From: Maratus speciosus
Lineage: Eukaryota; Arthropoda; Arachnida; Araneae; Salticidae
Reading direction: 5' to 3'
Assembly (NCBI GenBank): GCA_963932465.1
Contig: OZ010794.1
Location: 438,961,502 to 439,025,501, forward strand
DNA: 64,000 bases
The notes under the pieces are model-generated. The model was not told where the DNA came from. It saw nothing but the letters and a program-made list of their open reading frames with translations, and ran no database searches. This document shows, piece after piece, positions 1-11,918 of the stretch (position 1 is the first letter of the stretch; every line of letters begins with the position of its first letter). The position numbers and the translations under genes were made by a program.

Positions 1-813
1 AAACAAAGATCAATAGAATTAGGCGGTAAATGGTTTGTTTATTAGCTAAGCTGTAAAAATGTTATACAGAAGTTTTAAAAATTAGTTGCAAAAACCGCTA
101 ACAGATGGCTCTGTAATCGCAATGCCTATAAACTGTGTTTTAAAGTCCAGAGCACTAATGCTTCATTCCTAGATGGCTTCCTACGGAAGAACAAGAATTG
201 GGAAAGACCACTTCTTCGTTGGGGTGATGTGCAGAAGTGGGGACATCAGGTCATAGAATTATTACATCAGCTTCAGTTTTAGAGAATTTCAATTAATGGA
301 ATTTTCAATAAAAAATTTAGTAATCATTATATAAGAACTTATTAAAATATTTTATTTGGATAATGTGCAGAAGCGGAGGCATCTGGTCACAGAATTATTG
401 GATCAGCTTCAATTTTAGAGAATTTCAATTAATAGAATTTACAATAAAAAATTTAGCAATCATTATATAAGAACTTATTAAAATATTTTATTTGGGTAAT
501 GTGCAGAAGCGGAGCCATGTGTTGACAGAATTGGGATTTGTTTTAAATTTTGTTATAAGCTACTTTGGTCCGGATACCACTATCTCTGTGGTATGTCTTT
601 TCTCTCCTAATTGGTAGATCGTGGAATCGAATCCAAGTAGAGGAAGATTTGAAAAAAAAAAAAAAAATGGAAATCTTTGCTTTTTAATATTTACTTAAAC
701 TGTGAAAAAAGATTGAATAAAAAAATCCAAAGTTTCTGGTTTTAAAATTTAATTAACCTAAAAGTTACCCCCTTTTTAAAAATCATTGAGCATTTATAAT
801 AATGATTTATAAA

Positions 814-849
<36 letters not shown>

Positions 850-1895
850 TTTAGAGACCGGTTTGAATGAAAAAATACAAAGTTTCTATTTTTAAAAACT
901 TAATTAAGTTAAAAAAATAATTTTAATTTAAAAAACTCTTTTTCATTTTTTTTTAATCACTGAGCACAGAAATATGGTGCAGCTTCTAGCGACAGGATCC
1001 GAAGTGTTGGAAAGGAATGCAGCATCCAAAATATATTTGCTTTGACGTTGATGATACGACTTATCATCAATTCCTTTTAAAAAAGAAATAATTTAATGCA
1101 TAATTTCTGTCTCTAAAACTTTGTTTACAAAGAAAAGAAATGTATGTATTGTGCTACAACCAAAGTATTATGCCGTGATTTAAAAATGAATGAAAAGTGT
1201 AAAATTACTTTTTTCTTTATAATAATTCAGGTATAAACAATAATACCAAAATATTATGCCGTGATTTAAAAATATAAATAAAAAGTCCGAAATTACTTGT
1301 CTAAATATATGCATTTTGATTTAAATAATTATATGGCATTAAAAATTGAATTTAATAAAATATTTTAATAAGTTCTTATATAATGATTTCTAAACTTTTT
1401 TTTGAAAATTCTATTAATTGAAATTTTCTAAAATTAAAGCTAATGCGATAATTCTGTGACCAGATGTTTCCGCTTCTGCACATTATCCAAATAAAATATT
1501 TTAATAAGTTTTTATATAATGATTGCTAAATTTTTTATTGAAAATTCTATTAATTGAAATTCTCTAAAATTGAAGCTGATGCAATAATTCTGTGACCAGA
1601 TGCCTCCACTTCTGCCCATCACACACCAACGAAAAAGTGCTCTTTCCCAATTTTCGTTCTTCCATAGGAAGCCGTCTAGGAATGAGACGCTAGTGTTCTG
1701 GACTTCGAAGCTCAGTTTACAAGTATTGCGATTATAGCGCCATCTGTTAACGGTTTTTGCAACTAAATTTTGAAACTTCTGTATAACATTTTTACAGCTT
1801 AGCTAATAAACAAACCGTTTACCGCATAATTCCATTGATCTTTGTTTTTGAGATATTTAATTTTGAAATCAGGGTCTTATTCGCTGGACACCCTG
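1..1895. mobile_element. Foldback (palindromic) DNA element, left end outside window
   Basis: Bases 1-300 reappear as reverse complement at about 1556-1847 (for example the stretch near 1-20 pairs with 1828-1847), so the two ends form a long inverted repeat. The right terminus reads GGACACCCTG at 1886-1895, so by symmetry the left terminus lies about 47 bases before the window. Inside each arm is a roughly 135-bp direct repeat that begins GTGCAGAAG (231, 365 and 500 on the left; inverted counterparts at about 1360-1620 on the right). The centre (540-1350) is AT-rich, without a recognisable transposase. A non-autonomous foldback transposon is the simplest reading. The superfamily is not clear because the left TSD cannot be seen. 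Confidence 0.75.
560..650 (+). other. Weak tRNA-like or SINE-like segment
   Basis: The stretch has a B-box-like GGAATCGAATCC (about 623-634) followed by a purine-rich and poly-A run near 650-666. This is the layout of a tRNA-derived SINE head and tail. The A-box is poor and no cloverleaf is evident, so this is only a possible tRNA-derived fragment inside the foldback element. Confidence 0.2.
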
Positions 1896-2185
1896 CACAT
1901 ATGCATAGCTTAAATGCTATTTAATATGACATTGTTATAATTTGCTTGATAAACAGGGCCTGCTTAACACAAGGGCCAACTGGGCCATGGCACTGGGCCC
2001 CTGATTTTGGAGGCCACCAAATTTGGTTTGCAATTTTCATAAATATTATATTTCAAAGTTATTTTGACCTTGTGCTGGTTATAAGTAATATTTTTGTAAT
2101 TTTACAGAAGGATATGGAAAAAAATACACTATTCGTTTAAAGATGTATTTATATATTCATATGTGTCTTCTAAGGCATATAAAAT

Positions 2186-2230
<45 letters not shown>

Positions 2231-2650
2231 AGTTTAGGAAGGGGGAGGGGCGAACCAGACCCTGATCCTCCTCTTTGACTTGATCGGACCTTGTTGATAG
2301 ATCCATATTTTTACACTTATTTCAAAGTATTTTGCGGGAATAAATGCTGCGAGCCTACAAATATTTATAGATAAGCAATTTTTAAAAGAATGTTGAATAT
2401 TTTTTCTCTTGAACAAAAATTTGGTATTTAGATTTACTAGCAAACAGATAAGACTTCTTATACATTTTTAAAAAATACATGCATAGGTTATACATTTATT
2501 AAAACATCTTAGTAAAATACTTGGCAAGACATAATCACCACAACGTTGTGTAAAGACATACACTTATGCTCGAATTAAAAAATAAATAAAAATTAAGTAG
2601 TAAACTAAATATCAGGTATGCAAATACTAAGAAAATTCCTCACTTAAAAA
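1896..2650. other. Intergenic DNA with a possible transposon end and a 42-base T run
   Basis: A short GC-rich patch beginning CAGGGCCTGC (about 1955) resembles hAT-type termini, but I could not find a matching right end or TSD. An uninterrupted T tract lies at 2187-2228. Short ORFs on both strands show no recognisable domain. Nothing else is supported here. Confidence 0.4.
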
Positions 2651-2654
2651 AGAA

Positions 2655-3500
2655 ACAAGTAAGAAAAAATCATGCGTCAAGCATAGATTATGAAATACTT
2701 TCCAACACATTCAGAATAATGTAACAAAACTGCACCGTTTAAAAAATGAAAATATTACGTCTAATTCAACCATATGGAAGCGCATAATACATTTCAAAAC
2801 CCAATCTCAGCTGTTCCCATCCACAATCGGAAATTATGCGATTTTTTTCAGCATCCCTGTATATGATATATAGATTTGAATCTATTAAGTACATGCATGC
2901 CAAAATTTAGTTCACTTAAGAGATACATATACTTCAGTTGAAAATTTACCTTCAGCAATTTCCTCTAATAAGGAGAACGGTACGTGAATACGTTTGTGCA
3001 GCCCTGTATTCTAGGTATAGAATTTATATATAGCGAGTAAGATGCAAAAAATTAATTAAATTTAAAAGCGCATACCAAATTTTAAACCGTACACTTCAGC
3101 AATTATTACTCAAAGACAGTACTATACTGTAACCGATTTCTTTTGTGTGTCCCTGTAAATGAATAAAAAATGCTATAAATGTCCTGTTCTAACGTGACCG
3201 TAGTGAAATTCAGTGATTTATATCAGTTTAAATACATTTTAAATAGCATAATGTCATTAAAATACTCTGCAAACGATTTTTCCTCATATACCATAATGTA
3301 ATGGAATACTTTTGAGTGCCCCTGTAAATGAACGATTAATCCTACATACTTCATATACAATACCAAACATGCTTTGGTGACCCTAAATAACCTTTATCAA
3401 TTTCATGAAAATCCCTAGTATATTTACGGGAGTTAGAGCGTGGACAGACGGCCAGACAAACCGAATGCATAAACACTTTTCAACTTTGTTGGGAAGTGCT
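2655..3500 (+). mobile_element. Hairpin-ended tandem-repeat element, family V
   Basis: In order: ACAAGT at 2655-2660; subterminal repeat AATACTTTCCAACA at 2694-2707; diverged tandem units marked by CCCTGTA at 2855, 3002, 3151 and 3319 (periods about 147-168 bp); the motif GGACAGACGGCCAGAC at 3442-3457; and a terminal hairpin at 3472-3500. The hairpin arms are AACACTTTTCAAC and GTTGGGAAGTGCT, with a 3-base loop and one mismatch counting G-T pairs. The 3' arm is the reverse complement of the 5' subterminal repeat with few changes. AAAATAG follows immediately, giving a CTAAAA edge. No protein is encoded. The layout matches DINE-1/Helentron-associated non-autonomous elements, but the assignment is inference. 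Confidence 0.6.
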
Positions 3501-5133
3501 AAAATAGAAACTGTTTGAAAAGTTTCTTAAATGTACAGAATACTTTACGTTACATTTAAATATAAACTGGCAGAAAACGTAAAATTTATTTCTTTTATTT
3601 GAATTATATTACAAGAGGCTGAAAAAATAAATAAAGCTAAAACAGTGCTTCTTTTATGTGTGTAAAATAGAGAAATTATTTTGGAAAGTAAAAAGTTTTC
3701 TTTCTTTTTTCAAATAATTTAACTTTTGCAGTAAATATTTTTATCAAAATATTGTCGTAGTTTACTTTAAAATGATTTATGTACTGTCGAGCCTAACAAT
3801 TTCCACCAATCAAAAATTTCATCCTATACGAGAAATTTGTTTGATCATAAAAGCTATATTTAAAATAATAAAAGACTTAAAAAAAAAAAAAAATACAGAT
3901 AAATTTAACAACATTTTTACTTCACGATGGATTGGATTAAAACAAATTATTTTAAAAACTTGAACTCTTGGTTGTCATTTAATATCTTAAGCAAGAAAAA
4001 CATAATAAAAATCAGATTTAAATTTAAAAAAAAATCTGATTTTAATAAGAGAAAATCATGATTCTTTTTTAACGCTCTGCTATGCATACATTTTCATGAT
4101 CTTTCAAAAATGAAAATTTAGAAAAACTATACTAGTTTCGTTGAACATTTGAAAATAAAGTTTTACCTATTATTATATTACAAACAATATGTTAAAATAC
4201 TGATGAAATATAAAGTACTTATTTTATATTATGTATGGGGTGATGATATTATTTCAGTATTTGCGTGTGGCAACGAATTTCAATTTGTAGGAACTTATAG
4301 GAACTCCAAGGCCGATCGAACCATCTATATTTAGAAACAGAAATTCTTATTTTACGTGAAGAAATGGCTTAATAAGATCTAATAGTACACTTAACCTTCG
4401 ATTTTTATAGTATCGATCCGCTTTGTTCCCGATTGTAATATTTAAAGAAATGCAAACTAATTTATGTTTAAATAGCATTAACATTTTATTTTATCATCAC
4501 ATGAATGAAATCTTTTTTTTTTTTTTTTTTTGGGGGGGGGGGGGGGGCAAAATTATAGCTTAAAAAATGTAATAACATTAAAAGTAAAAAAGTTTTTTTA
4601 ACACATTTTTATAAGCATTCAATGTTTATCTTAAAATTCACGTCTAATTTCATGTCTTTCCAAAAAACATTCAGTTACAATATGTTAATTTGGCGTGAGA
4701 CCCGATAATGAAATATTCTCTGCTTCGATTTACGCTTTCAGAAGCTCATTTAAAAAATATATGATTTTTGCTCTGTTCCTTTTTTAAGATATGACAGCAG
4801 AAAATTGAAAAAAGGCTATTTTTAAACTCTCTACCAGCTCCACGGCGACCAGGGTTGGGCGATTTTATCGATTGATGGGTTTTACGTTTTACCATCTTCG
4901 AAAAAAAAAAAAAATGTTTTTACGAATTAATGAAAAATATCATTTTTCTCTTTTTCTTTCACATCGATGAAAATTTATATACGCGGTTTTTTTTAAATGA
5001 GCAGTTAATTTAATTTTTTAAAGCATTTAAACACATTATTAAATTTCTATATTCTTCAAATTATTCACAGAACATGGACATGGAAGTATATATATATATA
5101 TATATATATATTCATCTTAATGGACTATTTTTT
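3501..5133. other. AT-rich intergenic DNA without recognisable genes
   Basis: I see only simple sequence: an A run near 3880, a T then G run at about 4511-4547, and a (TA)n microsatellite at about 5088-5111. CAGGGTTGGGCGATTTTATC at about 4851 looks like an isolated hAT-type terminus, since such ends often begin CAGGGTTG. No partner end or TSD was found. ORFs of about 60 codons have no recognisable domain. Confidence 0.5.
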
Positions 5134-5369
5134 AGGGTTTCGTTCATCTCACGAAACCCTTATAGTCTTGCTTCTCTGTCTGTCCGTCACAGCGCTCGTA
5201 CTCGGAAACTATTTAAGTTACAGACTTGAAATATTTTTACATACAGCTGAATACCCCCTGTCATACCCCAAATCTTAAAATTTTAAAAAAGTTTTGTTAT
5301 TTTATTTTAATGAATGGAGTTCGTTCTTTTTCGATTTCAAATCATAACCTTATTTCCACCATATCCGGC

Positions 5370-5440
5370 AGAGGATCCATAGCACAATCGTAAAGCGTTC
5401 GTCTTCCACGTGCAAGATTGTGGGTTCGAATCTGTCAATC
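5370..5440 (+). other. tRNA-like segment (degenerate tRNA or SINE head) in family II element
   Basis: An A-box-like TAGCACAATCGTAAAGCG (5380-5397) and a good B-box GGTTCGAATCT (5423-5433) are about 43 bases apart, as in tRNA genes. The central arm reads CGTCTTCCACGTGCAAGA. A full acceptor stem is not obvious, so this is not called as a functional tRNA. The related element at the right end of the window has a tRNA-like segment at the same relative position with a different central arm. Confidence 0.45.
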
Positions 5441-5936
5441 GGAAAATTTTGATTTTAATTATTATTACACTTCATTTTCAGATGGCCATTTTAAAGTTTT
5501 TGCTTTTTTGCGGTAATTTTTAAAATCTTTTTTTTTTTTTTTTCAGGCAGAGAAAATCTGGAATTTTAATTAAAAAAAATCTGGAGACTGGAATAAATAT
5601 TTTTGTTTGCTGCTGCCATCTACTGGCAAATTTTTGAAATAATAGTGGTCAATTTTTTTCAAGTTATCATTACTATAAGCATTTTTCAGGAATTAAAAGG
5701 GTATTTTTTCCATTTTATTTCGAATTTTTATAAATATTAACATCCTTTTTAGCGCCATCTAGTGATTGTTTGGAAAGTTAAAGAATTAATAGCTATTTTT
5801 CTTGAACTATTTCAACATTTTAAGTATATTTAAAAAAAAGTTTTTGCTTTTAAAAATTTTACATTTTATTTAAACTTTCGCTAAATTTTTGAATTTGCTG
5901 AATTAAAAAATATTTGGATTTTTTAGTTTTATTTAA

Positions 5937-6127
5937 TCCTTTGAGGGGCAAGTAATAATGTCTCTGTAATATCGAAGTCTCACCGGAATAATACAATTTT
6001 TTTATTTTTAAATAACGAAAAGCAAATTTTCAGCATTTCCCACCCAAAGTTGAAAAAAAAAAATTAGTTAAAAGTTTCTGGTGCGAATTTCGTTTAAATT
6101 AGGTGGGATATAATATATCCCACGGGG
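5937..6127. mobile_element. piggyBac-type MITE flanked by TTAA
   Basis: The 191-bp insert is flanked by TTAA at 5933-5936 and 6128-6131. Its ends, read inward, are TCCTTTGAGGGG and (reverse complement of the right end) CCCCGTGGGATA, a loose inverted pair. The homologous sequence at 63898-63901 has a single TTAA and no insert, so the empty site is present in this window. TTAA duplication is the hallmark of piggyBac transposition. The insert also holds a small perfect palindrome near its right end (TGGGATATA and complement). It encodes nothing and depends on an outside transposase. Confidence 0.8.
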
Positions 6128-6336
6128 TTAAACAATTTTACTTGAATATTTTTTATCTGATTTAAAAATGTTTTTTGAATTATTTTAAAATTAAATGTAA
6201 TGGTACTGCCATTTTTGAAAGATTTAATAATTATAAATTAACATTTTGGATTTATTAACTTAAGGATAAAGTGTTTTAAAAGAGATATTAAACGAAACCC
6301 ACTGTGCGATCTCCGACCACACTTACCCACTTGTTT

Positions 6337-8010
6337 CATATATACTGTCAGATATTTTTGTAATTTGCTAAAAATTATGAAATATAAAGTAAAAATATAT
6401 AAATTTGGCAAAATAGTCAGGCATTAATATTATATTTTTTGAAATCTAGTAATGATAATGACTAAAGAAAAAAGAAAGAAAGAATTAATACATTTTTATT
6501 ATAACTAAAAAGTTTTATCTTTGGCAATGAAACTTTTAAATTTCTGTTTTAATTGTAAGCTATTTTAATGAATTTAATAATGAATTTCTAAAAAAGTTTT
6601 TGCCATGGACAATACATTCAGGAATTAAAATAAAAACAATTATTTCTTTCTTTTTTAAAATCTAGTTTAATAATTACAAAACAAAACTTACAAGCAAACA
6701 AGCTGGAAAATAAAAGAAATTTTTGGAATCCTAAATTTGAAACAACCATCACAAAATTTACTTTCAACAAACAATAGTACAATCTAACAATTCATTTATC
6801 CTCTTTGCATTCTATAACAAAATATAAGTTTTGTAGCTTTCTGCAACCGAGTCTGTTTCTAAGTTTATTGTGGATATATGAAAAGTAAAAAAAGAAAAAA
6901 AAATTAATCATTATATTGATGCAGAACTAAAAGGCATGGAATGAAGTTTTACCATCATATGAACAAATTCAGGATTGATTTCTTTATTATACAAAGCTTT
7001 CTACTAAACTTTGTCTTTCACATTTGTTTTGAATTTAAGAAACTTCCTAGAAATGGTTCTGCTTCCCATATGCTAAAAGCACTAGAAGAGAATTTTGAAT
7101 AAAATTAATTAGGCACTCTCTAGCCATTTGCTTCTGTTTTTTAACTTATATTAGATAATTTTTGTGTTCAGGATAAGTCATAAATACCGAAAAGTGAAAG
7201 GGTTGCCAAGTCCATTCGTTTATAACCAGATCTTTATGTAGAGCCAATCCAGCACAATTAGCTAATTTCAGCCCTTCAAAGCAAGTGTCTGCTATTGTTG
7301 CAATATCACTTTGGAGGTTGTTCCACACTTTGGTTCAGGCTGTAGCTGCTGAAAGAGATTTTTTACTTGTTTGAACAAGTTAGAATCATTAACTAGGTTT
7401 TGAATTTTAATAACAATATCGCTTTTGTGATTATCACAAATGTTAAAAAAAATACCGGCCTATTGTTAATAAATATGCATATGCGTTCTATTTGGCTATT
7501 CTATTTAATTTCTGTTGACAACTGGGGTTTCACAGTATCAGAAAGAACATATAATTTCTCTTGAGCTGAAATTGAAACACTTTTTTCTTACTTAATAAAA
7601 AGTAGTACACACACACACATCACAATATTTTATAAAGAAAATTATAACAATTTAAGACGAAACTTTAAACCGAACAGATGAAGTGTAACAGAAAACGCAA
7701 AAATCACAAATAACCAGAATGAATTAGCAAAGAGTTCTTTGAGGTTTCACAAAGAAGCTTCTTCTTCCGAGCAAAAGCAAATAATGAGTACAATGTCGAT
7801 GCATACTTATTTATCTTTCAAATCCATTTTGATACTTGTTTGTTTTAGGGGCCTTGGTGTTTTATTTAAAAAACTTATTAAAATTCGGTTTTTAAAAGTC
7901 AGATTGTTGCCAAACAATATAAACAGCTACGAAATGGAAAACAAACCTGATGAACGTATGCTTGTTTATATTATGTATTTATATTTATATGTATATATAT
8001 ATATATATAT
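6337..8010. other. AT-rich DNA with a possible decayed coding fragment on the minus strand
   Basis: The minus strand at about 7560-7150 reads through two short open segments separated by stops and a frame change. It includes a 60-codon ORF at 7146-7328 with a WTWQPFHF stretch, which looks like degraded coding sequence. I do not recognise the family. A (TA)n microsatellite lies at about 7991-8010. Nothing else is supported. Confidence 0.25.
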
Positions 8011-8578
8011 TAGGGTGGGTCGAAAAAACCGAAATATTTATAATCGAAATGTAATAGAGAGGAAAAGTTGCCTTTTGTAATAAAGAATAAATTCGTAAAA
8101 TATTACACCTATCGGTTAATATCTTTTACCGCCGCAATGGGGCCAAAATTTCCGAAAATCGCAAAAGACATGTTTTTTTCAGTATTTTTTTTTTAAATTA
8201 TGCAAACGTACTAATACAATTTCTTATAGGACGCGATAGCTACATGAAGATATAAGAAATGTCCTGGTAAATGTTGTATTATCTTTTACTGCCGCAAAAA
8301 GACCATATTTAAAAAAAAAAATTGTAAAAATGTCAAATTTTTATTTTTTTAAATTTTTATAATTTTTATATCTAGAAGTAAATAAATTTACTTCTTATCT
8401 ATTAATACTGTCGTAAATTTTGTTAACTATTTGTTATAGACTGGAAAAAAAACCGGTAATCATTCATTATTTTTGACGATCGCTTTATGTACTACTGTTT
8501 TACTGCATATCAGCAGTTCATATACCACAAATCACAAAAATGATTTAAAATGAACAAAATATTTTAGTATTTTATTAA

Positions 8579-8850
8579 TTAAAATACAGAAATGTTTAAC
8601 CGAAACGGATTAAATACACATAAAATGAAGAAGTATTTAAAGTAATTGAATTTTATAATATGACTTTCTTTTAAATAAAGCCATTGTTCCTCGAGAGGCC
8701 AAAATTTATCATATGTGATCCTCCGTCTGTTCTGGTCCACAAACTTTACCAGCACTTCAGAGACTAATTTCACGCATCTTTCTATTGATTGAGTGGGAAA
8801 GGAAAATTATAATAGCTTGTATGTTTAATCGAACATTCTAAATTCACCAG
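8579..8850 (-). pseudogene. Transposase-like coding fragment, left palindrome arm
   Basis: The 64-codon open segment has residues KFVDQNRRRITYDKFWPLEE, nearly the same as the right arm. The reading frame upstream is broken by an indel just before the first methionine, where the other arm continues in frame. It looks like the C-terminal end of a transposase-like protein family in which a CHTQAVER-type motif precedes this stretch. That family assignment comes from memory and is tentative. Confidence 0.45.
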
Positions 8851-9376
8851 CGTCGTTAGATCGTCAGTCTATAGAAAAACCGTAACAGGTGGTTTCGTTA
8901 GTTTACAGTTTTGCCACTCGACTAAATCCATACAATTTTAAGCTTCAAAGTTCAATTCTGGAATGACGAAGTGACGAAAGGCACTATTCGTGCCCACAGA
9001 ACTTCGTGCTTTGGCAATTTTCTTTATGGCTGGGGGTTCTGATGTCCTCTCCTCCATATGCTATCATTCCAATGAGGCTATTTTCATGATTTGCGAAACA
9101 GTAATTTCGTGAAATTACAGGAACTATAATATTTTGTAGATGATATGGCAAGTAACGAGGGTTACTAATTATAGTCATCAAAATCCGAAAAACATGATGG
9201 ATTCATTTTAATTGTGAACCAACTGATGAAGTACACTTTCAGGATGTACTCATTGAGTAAATCCTGATCAGCCGACTGCCAAAATTAAAAATTGCCAAAG
9301 CACGAAGTTCTGTGGACACGAATAGCGCCATCCGTCATTTCGTCATTCCAGACTTGAACTTAAAGCTTAAAATTGT

Positions 9377-9730
9377 ATGGCTTTAGTCGAAAGGCAAAAC
9401 TGTAAACTAACGAAACCACCTGTTACGGTTTGCCTATCGATTGACGATCTAACAACGCTGGTGAGTTTAGAATGTTCGATTAAAGATTCCAGCTATTATA
9501 ACTTTCCTTGTACCACTCAATCAGTAGAAAGATGCGTGAAATTAGTCGCTGAAGTGCTGGTAAAGTTTGTGGACCAGAACAGGGTGAAGATCACATATGA
9601 TCAATTTCGGCCTCTCGAGGAACAATGGCTTTATTTGAAGGCAAGTCATATTATAAAATTCATTTACTTTAAATACTTCTTCATTTTAAGTTTATTTAAT
9701 CCGTTTCGGTTAAACATTTCTGTATTTTAA
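9377..9730 (+). pseudogene. Transposase-like coding fragment, right palindrome arm
   Basis: The 117-codon open segment contains TTQSVERCVKLVAEVLVK and then VDQNRVKITYDQFRPLEEQW, ending in AT-rich sequence. It pairs with the minus-strand fragment at 8579-8850. The VERCVKLV stretch resembles a conserved C-terminal motif of an uncharacterised transposase-like family seen repeatedly in arthropods and cnidarians (inference). It lacks the rest of the protein and is presumably not functional. Confidence 0.5.
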
Positions 9731-10315
9731 TTAATAAAATACTAAAATATTTTGTTCATTTTATATCATTTTTGTGATTTGTGGTATATGAACTGCTGAT
9801 ATGCAGTAAAACAGCAGTAGATAAAGCGATCGTAAAAACAATAAATGATTACCTTTTTTATTTTCCAGTCTATGACAAATAGTTAACAAAATTTATGACA
9901 TATTAATAGATATAAAGTAAATTTATTTACTTCTAGGCATATTATTGAAATTATAAAAATATAGAAAAAATGAAAAAATGAAAATTTTTACAATTCGTTT
10001 TTTAAATATGATCCCTTTGCGGCAGTAAAAGATATTATTTTATCATAATGAACATTTGCCGGGACATTTCTTATACCTTCATGTAGCCATAGCGTCCTAT
10101 TAGAAATTGTATTCGTACGTTTGGATAATTAAAAAAAAATATTGAAAAAAACAAGTTTTTTTTGCAATTTTTTGAAACTTTGGCTCCCTTGCGGCGGTAA
10201 AAAATATTATCCGATCGATATAATATTTTACGAATTTATTCTTTATTACAAAAGGCAACTTTTCCGCTCTATTACATTTCGATTGTAAATATTTCGGTTT
10301 TTTCGACCCACCCTA

Positions 10316-11882
10316 ATAATATATATTATTGTTTTTCATATACAAATTACCTATGTTTGTCTATAAAATAGATAAATGGCTTCTTCATATTAAATAAATT
10401 GTATAAATATTGAAAAAAAAAAAAATATGCTTGTGTGTATGAATCAGGAAATAGGTTGCCGGAAAATATGTATGAAAATTTCCCTTCTCTTACCAAGGTC
10501 ATTTTCACTATCTCGCCAATGCCACTATGAAATAGCTATATGAAATAGCACTATATAATACCAAGCATGTCAATTTTTATATGTTCATAGAGATTTTTCG
10601 TACTTATAGAATTAAACTGGGAATTAATTTTTTACTATTTTTATGTAACAGAAGATTCAGATTTTCTCCAAAATCCGCAACTATATAAATAATGTTAAGA
10701 ATCTTGGCCTAAAACATCAAAATAGAAATTACCACCTTACCAACCATAATGAATGGACAGCTATAAAATAACAACAATGTATAAAAAAATTTGTATGTTT
10801 TGCAGTTAGATTTTATCTTTTAGACGGCAAAATTCATATTAAGAAAATAAATAACTGTATTACCATATCGATGATTATATTTGTATGTTTATTCTATTGT
10901 TTATCTTAACCGCTTCCCTTATTACCCCGAGAAAACTCGGGCGCGGCATAATTTGTCACTACAATTTGTTTTTACTCCACCTGAAGCTTAAGAAAGAAAG
11001 AAAATATTCTTATATAATACAATAAATTATATATAATTAAATTATATATATAATATTTGATAGGCAGTTTTCTAAATTTTGTGATATGAAATGCAAATGA
11101 TGAAATGCAATGATGTGATTACAAAAAATATGATGATTTTTTTGCAGTTTTTTTTCTTTTTTTTAAATTGGTAAGGGAAGCGTTTAAAGACTACTGAAAA
11201 ACAGTTTCCCTATACGTCTAGGAGTTTATATGAGGCTTTGCAGCTTTATTAACGTACCTGAATATACCGCATTCGTAGTTTTTTTATTATTATTATGGTC
11301 ATTCAAATTATTTTACTTTTAATTAATTTATAAATGAAGAGTACTTTTATATTAGCCCGGCGGAGGTGATAAATTTCCAAATATTGTTCCCATTACCATC
11401 ATTCGTATTGCATTCATTTTGTTTAAAATATAAAAATTTCACTCATTTAATTTAAAATACATAACTTTCATTTAAAATAATACCACAAATGGAAACATTT
11501 TATTTCAACATTGTTTTTATTATTACAAACGAGACAAATAAAAAGTGTTATTGGCGGAAAAAAAAAAAAAAAAAAAAATCTTTTGATGATACTTGCGTTC
11601 GGCTAATATAAAAATTACCAAATAAAGATAGTTATGAATAATATCTTTTTTATTTGTTTTTCCCCTATAAAGCCAGCTTTAAAATGACTTTTAACACATA
11701 AAACTATTTTTTATAGAACGGTATTCGTTTTGCCTTTGTGTTTGATTCATCCATTCTATTTAAAAATTTCAATTTAAAATCTTTAACAAACGAATGTTGC
11801 ATACATAATGTCTGCAACATTCATCCACATAATGTAATGAATTGATAATCAGTTCGTCATATACATATTATACATGTACTTA

Positions 11883-11918
<36 letters not shown>

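Larger units (their letters stand above)
5134..6336 (-). mobile_element. Hairpin-ended element, family II, with tRNA-like module
   Basis: Read on the minus strand, it starts AAACAAGT (6336-6329), has a subterminal repeat GGGTTTCGT (6300-6292), and ends in a perfect 10-bp stem: AGGGTTTCGT at 5134-5143 and ACGAAACCCT at 5151-5160, with a 7-base loop. CTAAAA follows on that strand. A GACGGACAGACAGAG motif lies at about 5165-5185. A diverged second copy begins near 63250 and runs off the window. The two share the tRNA-like module and the downstream text with a CATCTAGTGA motif. The element holds a nested piggyBac-type MITE at 5937-6127, absent from the second copy. No protein is encoded. Confidence 0.65.
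8011..10315. mobile_element. Large palindromic transposon derivative (about 1 kb arms)
   Basis: The ends are TAGGGTGGGTCG (8011) and its complement CGACCCACCCTA (ending 10315). The inverted match continues with few changes for about 1 kb on each side; the region around 8975-9010 pairs with about 9295-9330, leaving a spacer of roughly 280 bp. Both arms carry the same decayed coding segment in opposite orientation, so the structure arose by inverted duplication of one transposon end. The flanks are TA-rich, so the TSD cannot be decided. The TIR begins like that of the element at 53821 (TAGGGTGG), which suggests a distant relationship. Confidence 0.75.

Noticed and set aside
4851..4880. CAGGGTTGGGCGATTTTATC as a hAT left end
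   Set aside because: No complementary right end or TSD was found in the following 3 kb.
5370..5440. Functional tRNA gene
   Set aside because: A- and B-boxes are present but no convincing acceptor stem; the segment lies inside a repeat family whose second copy has a different arm.
7146..7328. Minus-strand 60-codon ORF with protein-like composition
   Set aside because: Neighbouring frames hold stops and frame changes and I cannot name a family; listed only as a possible decayed fragment.
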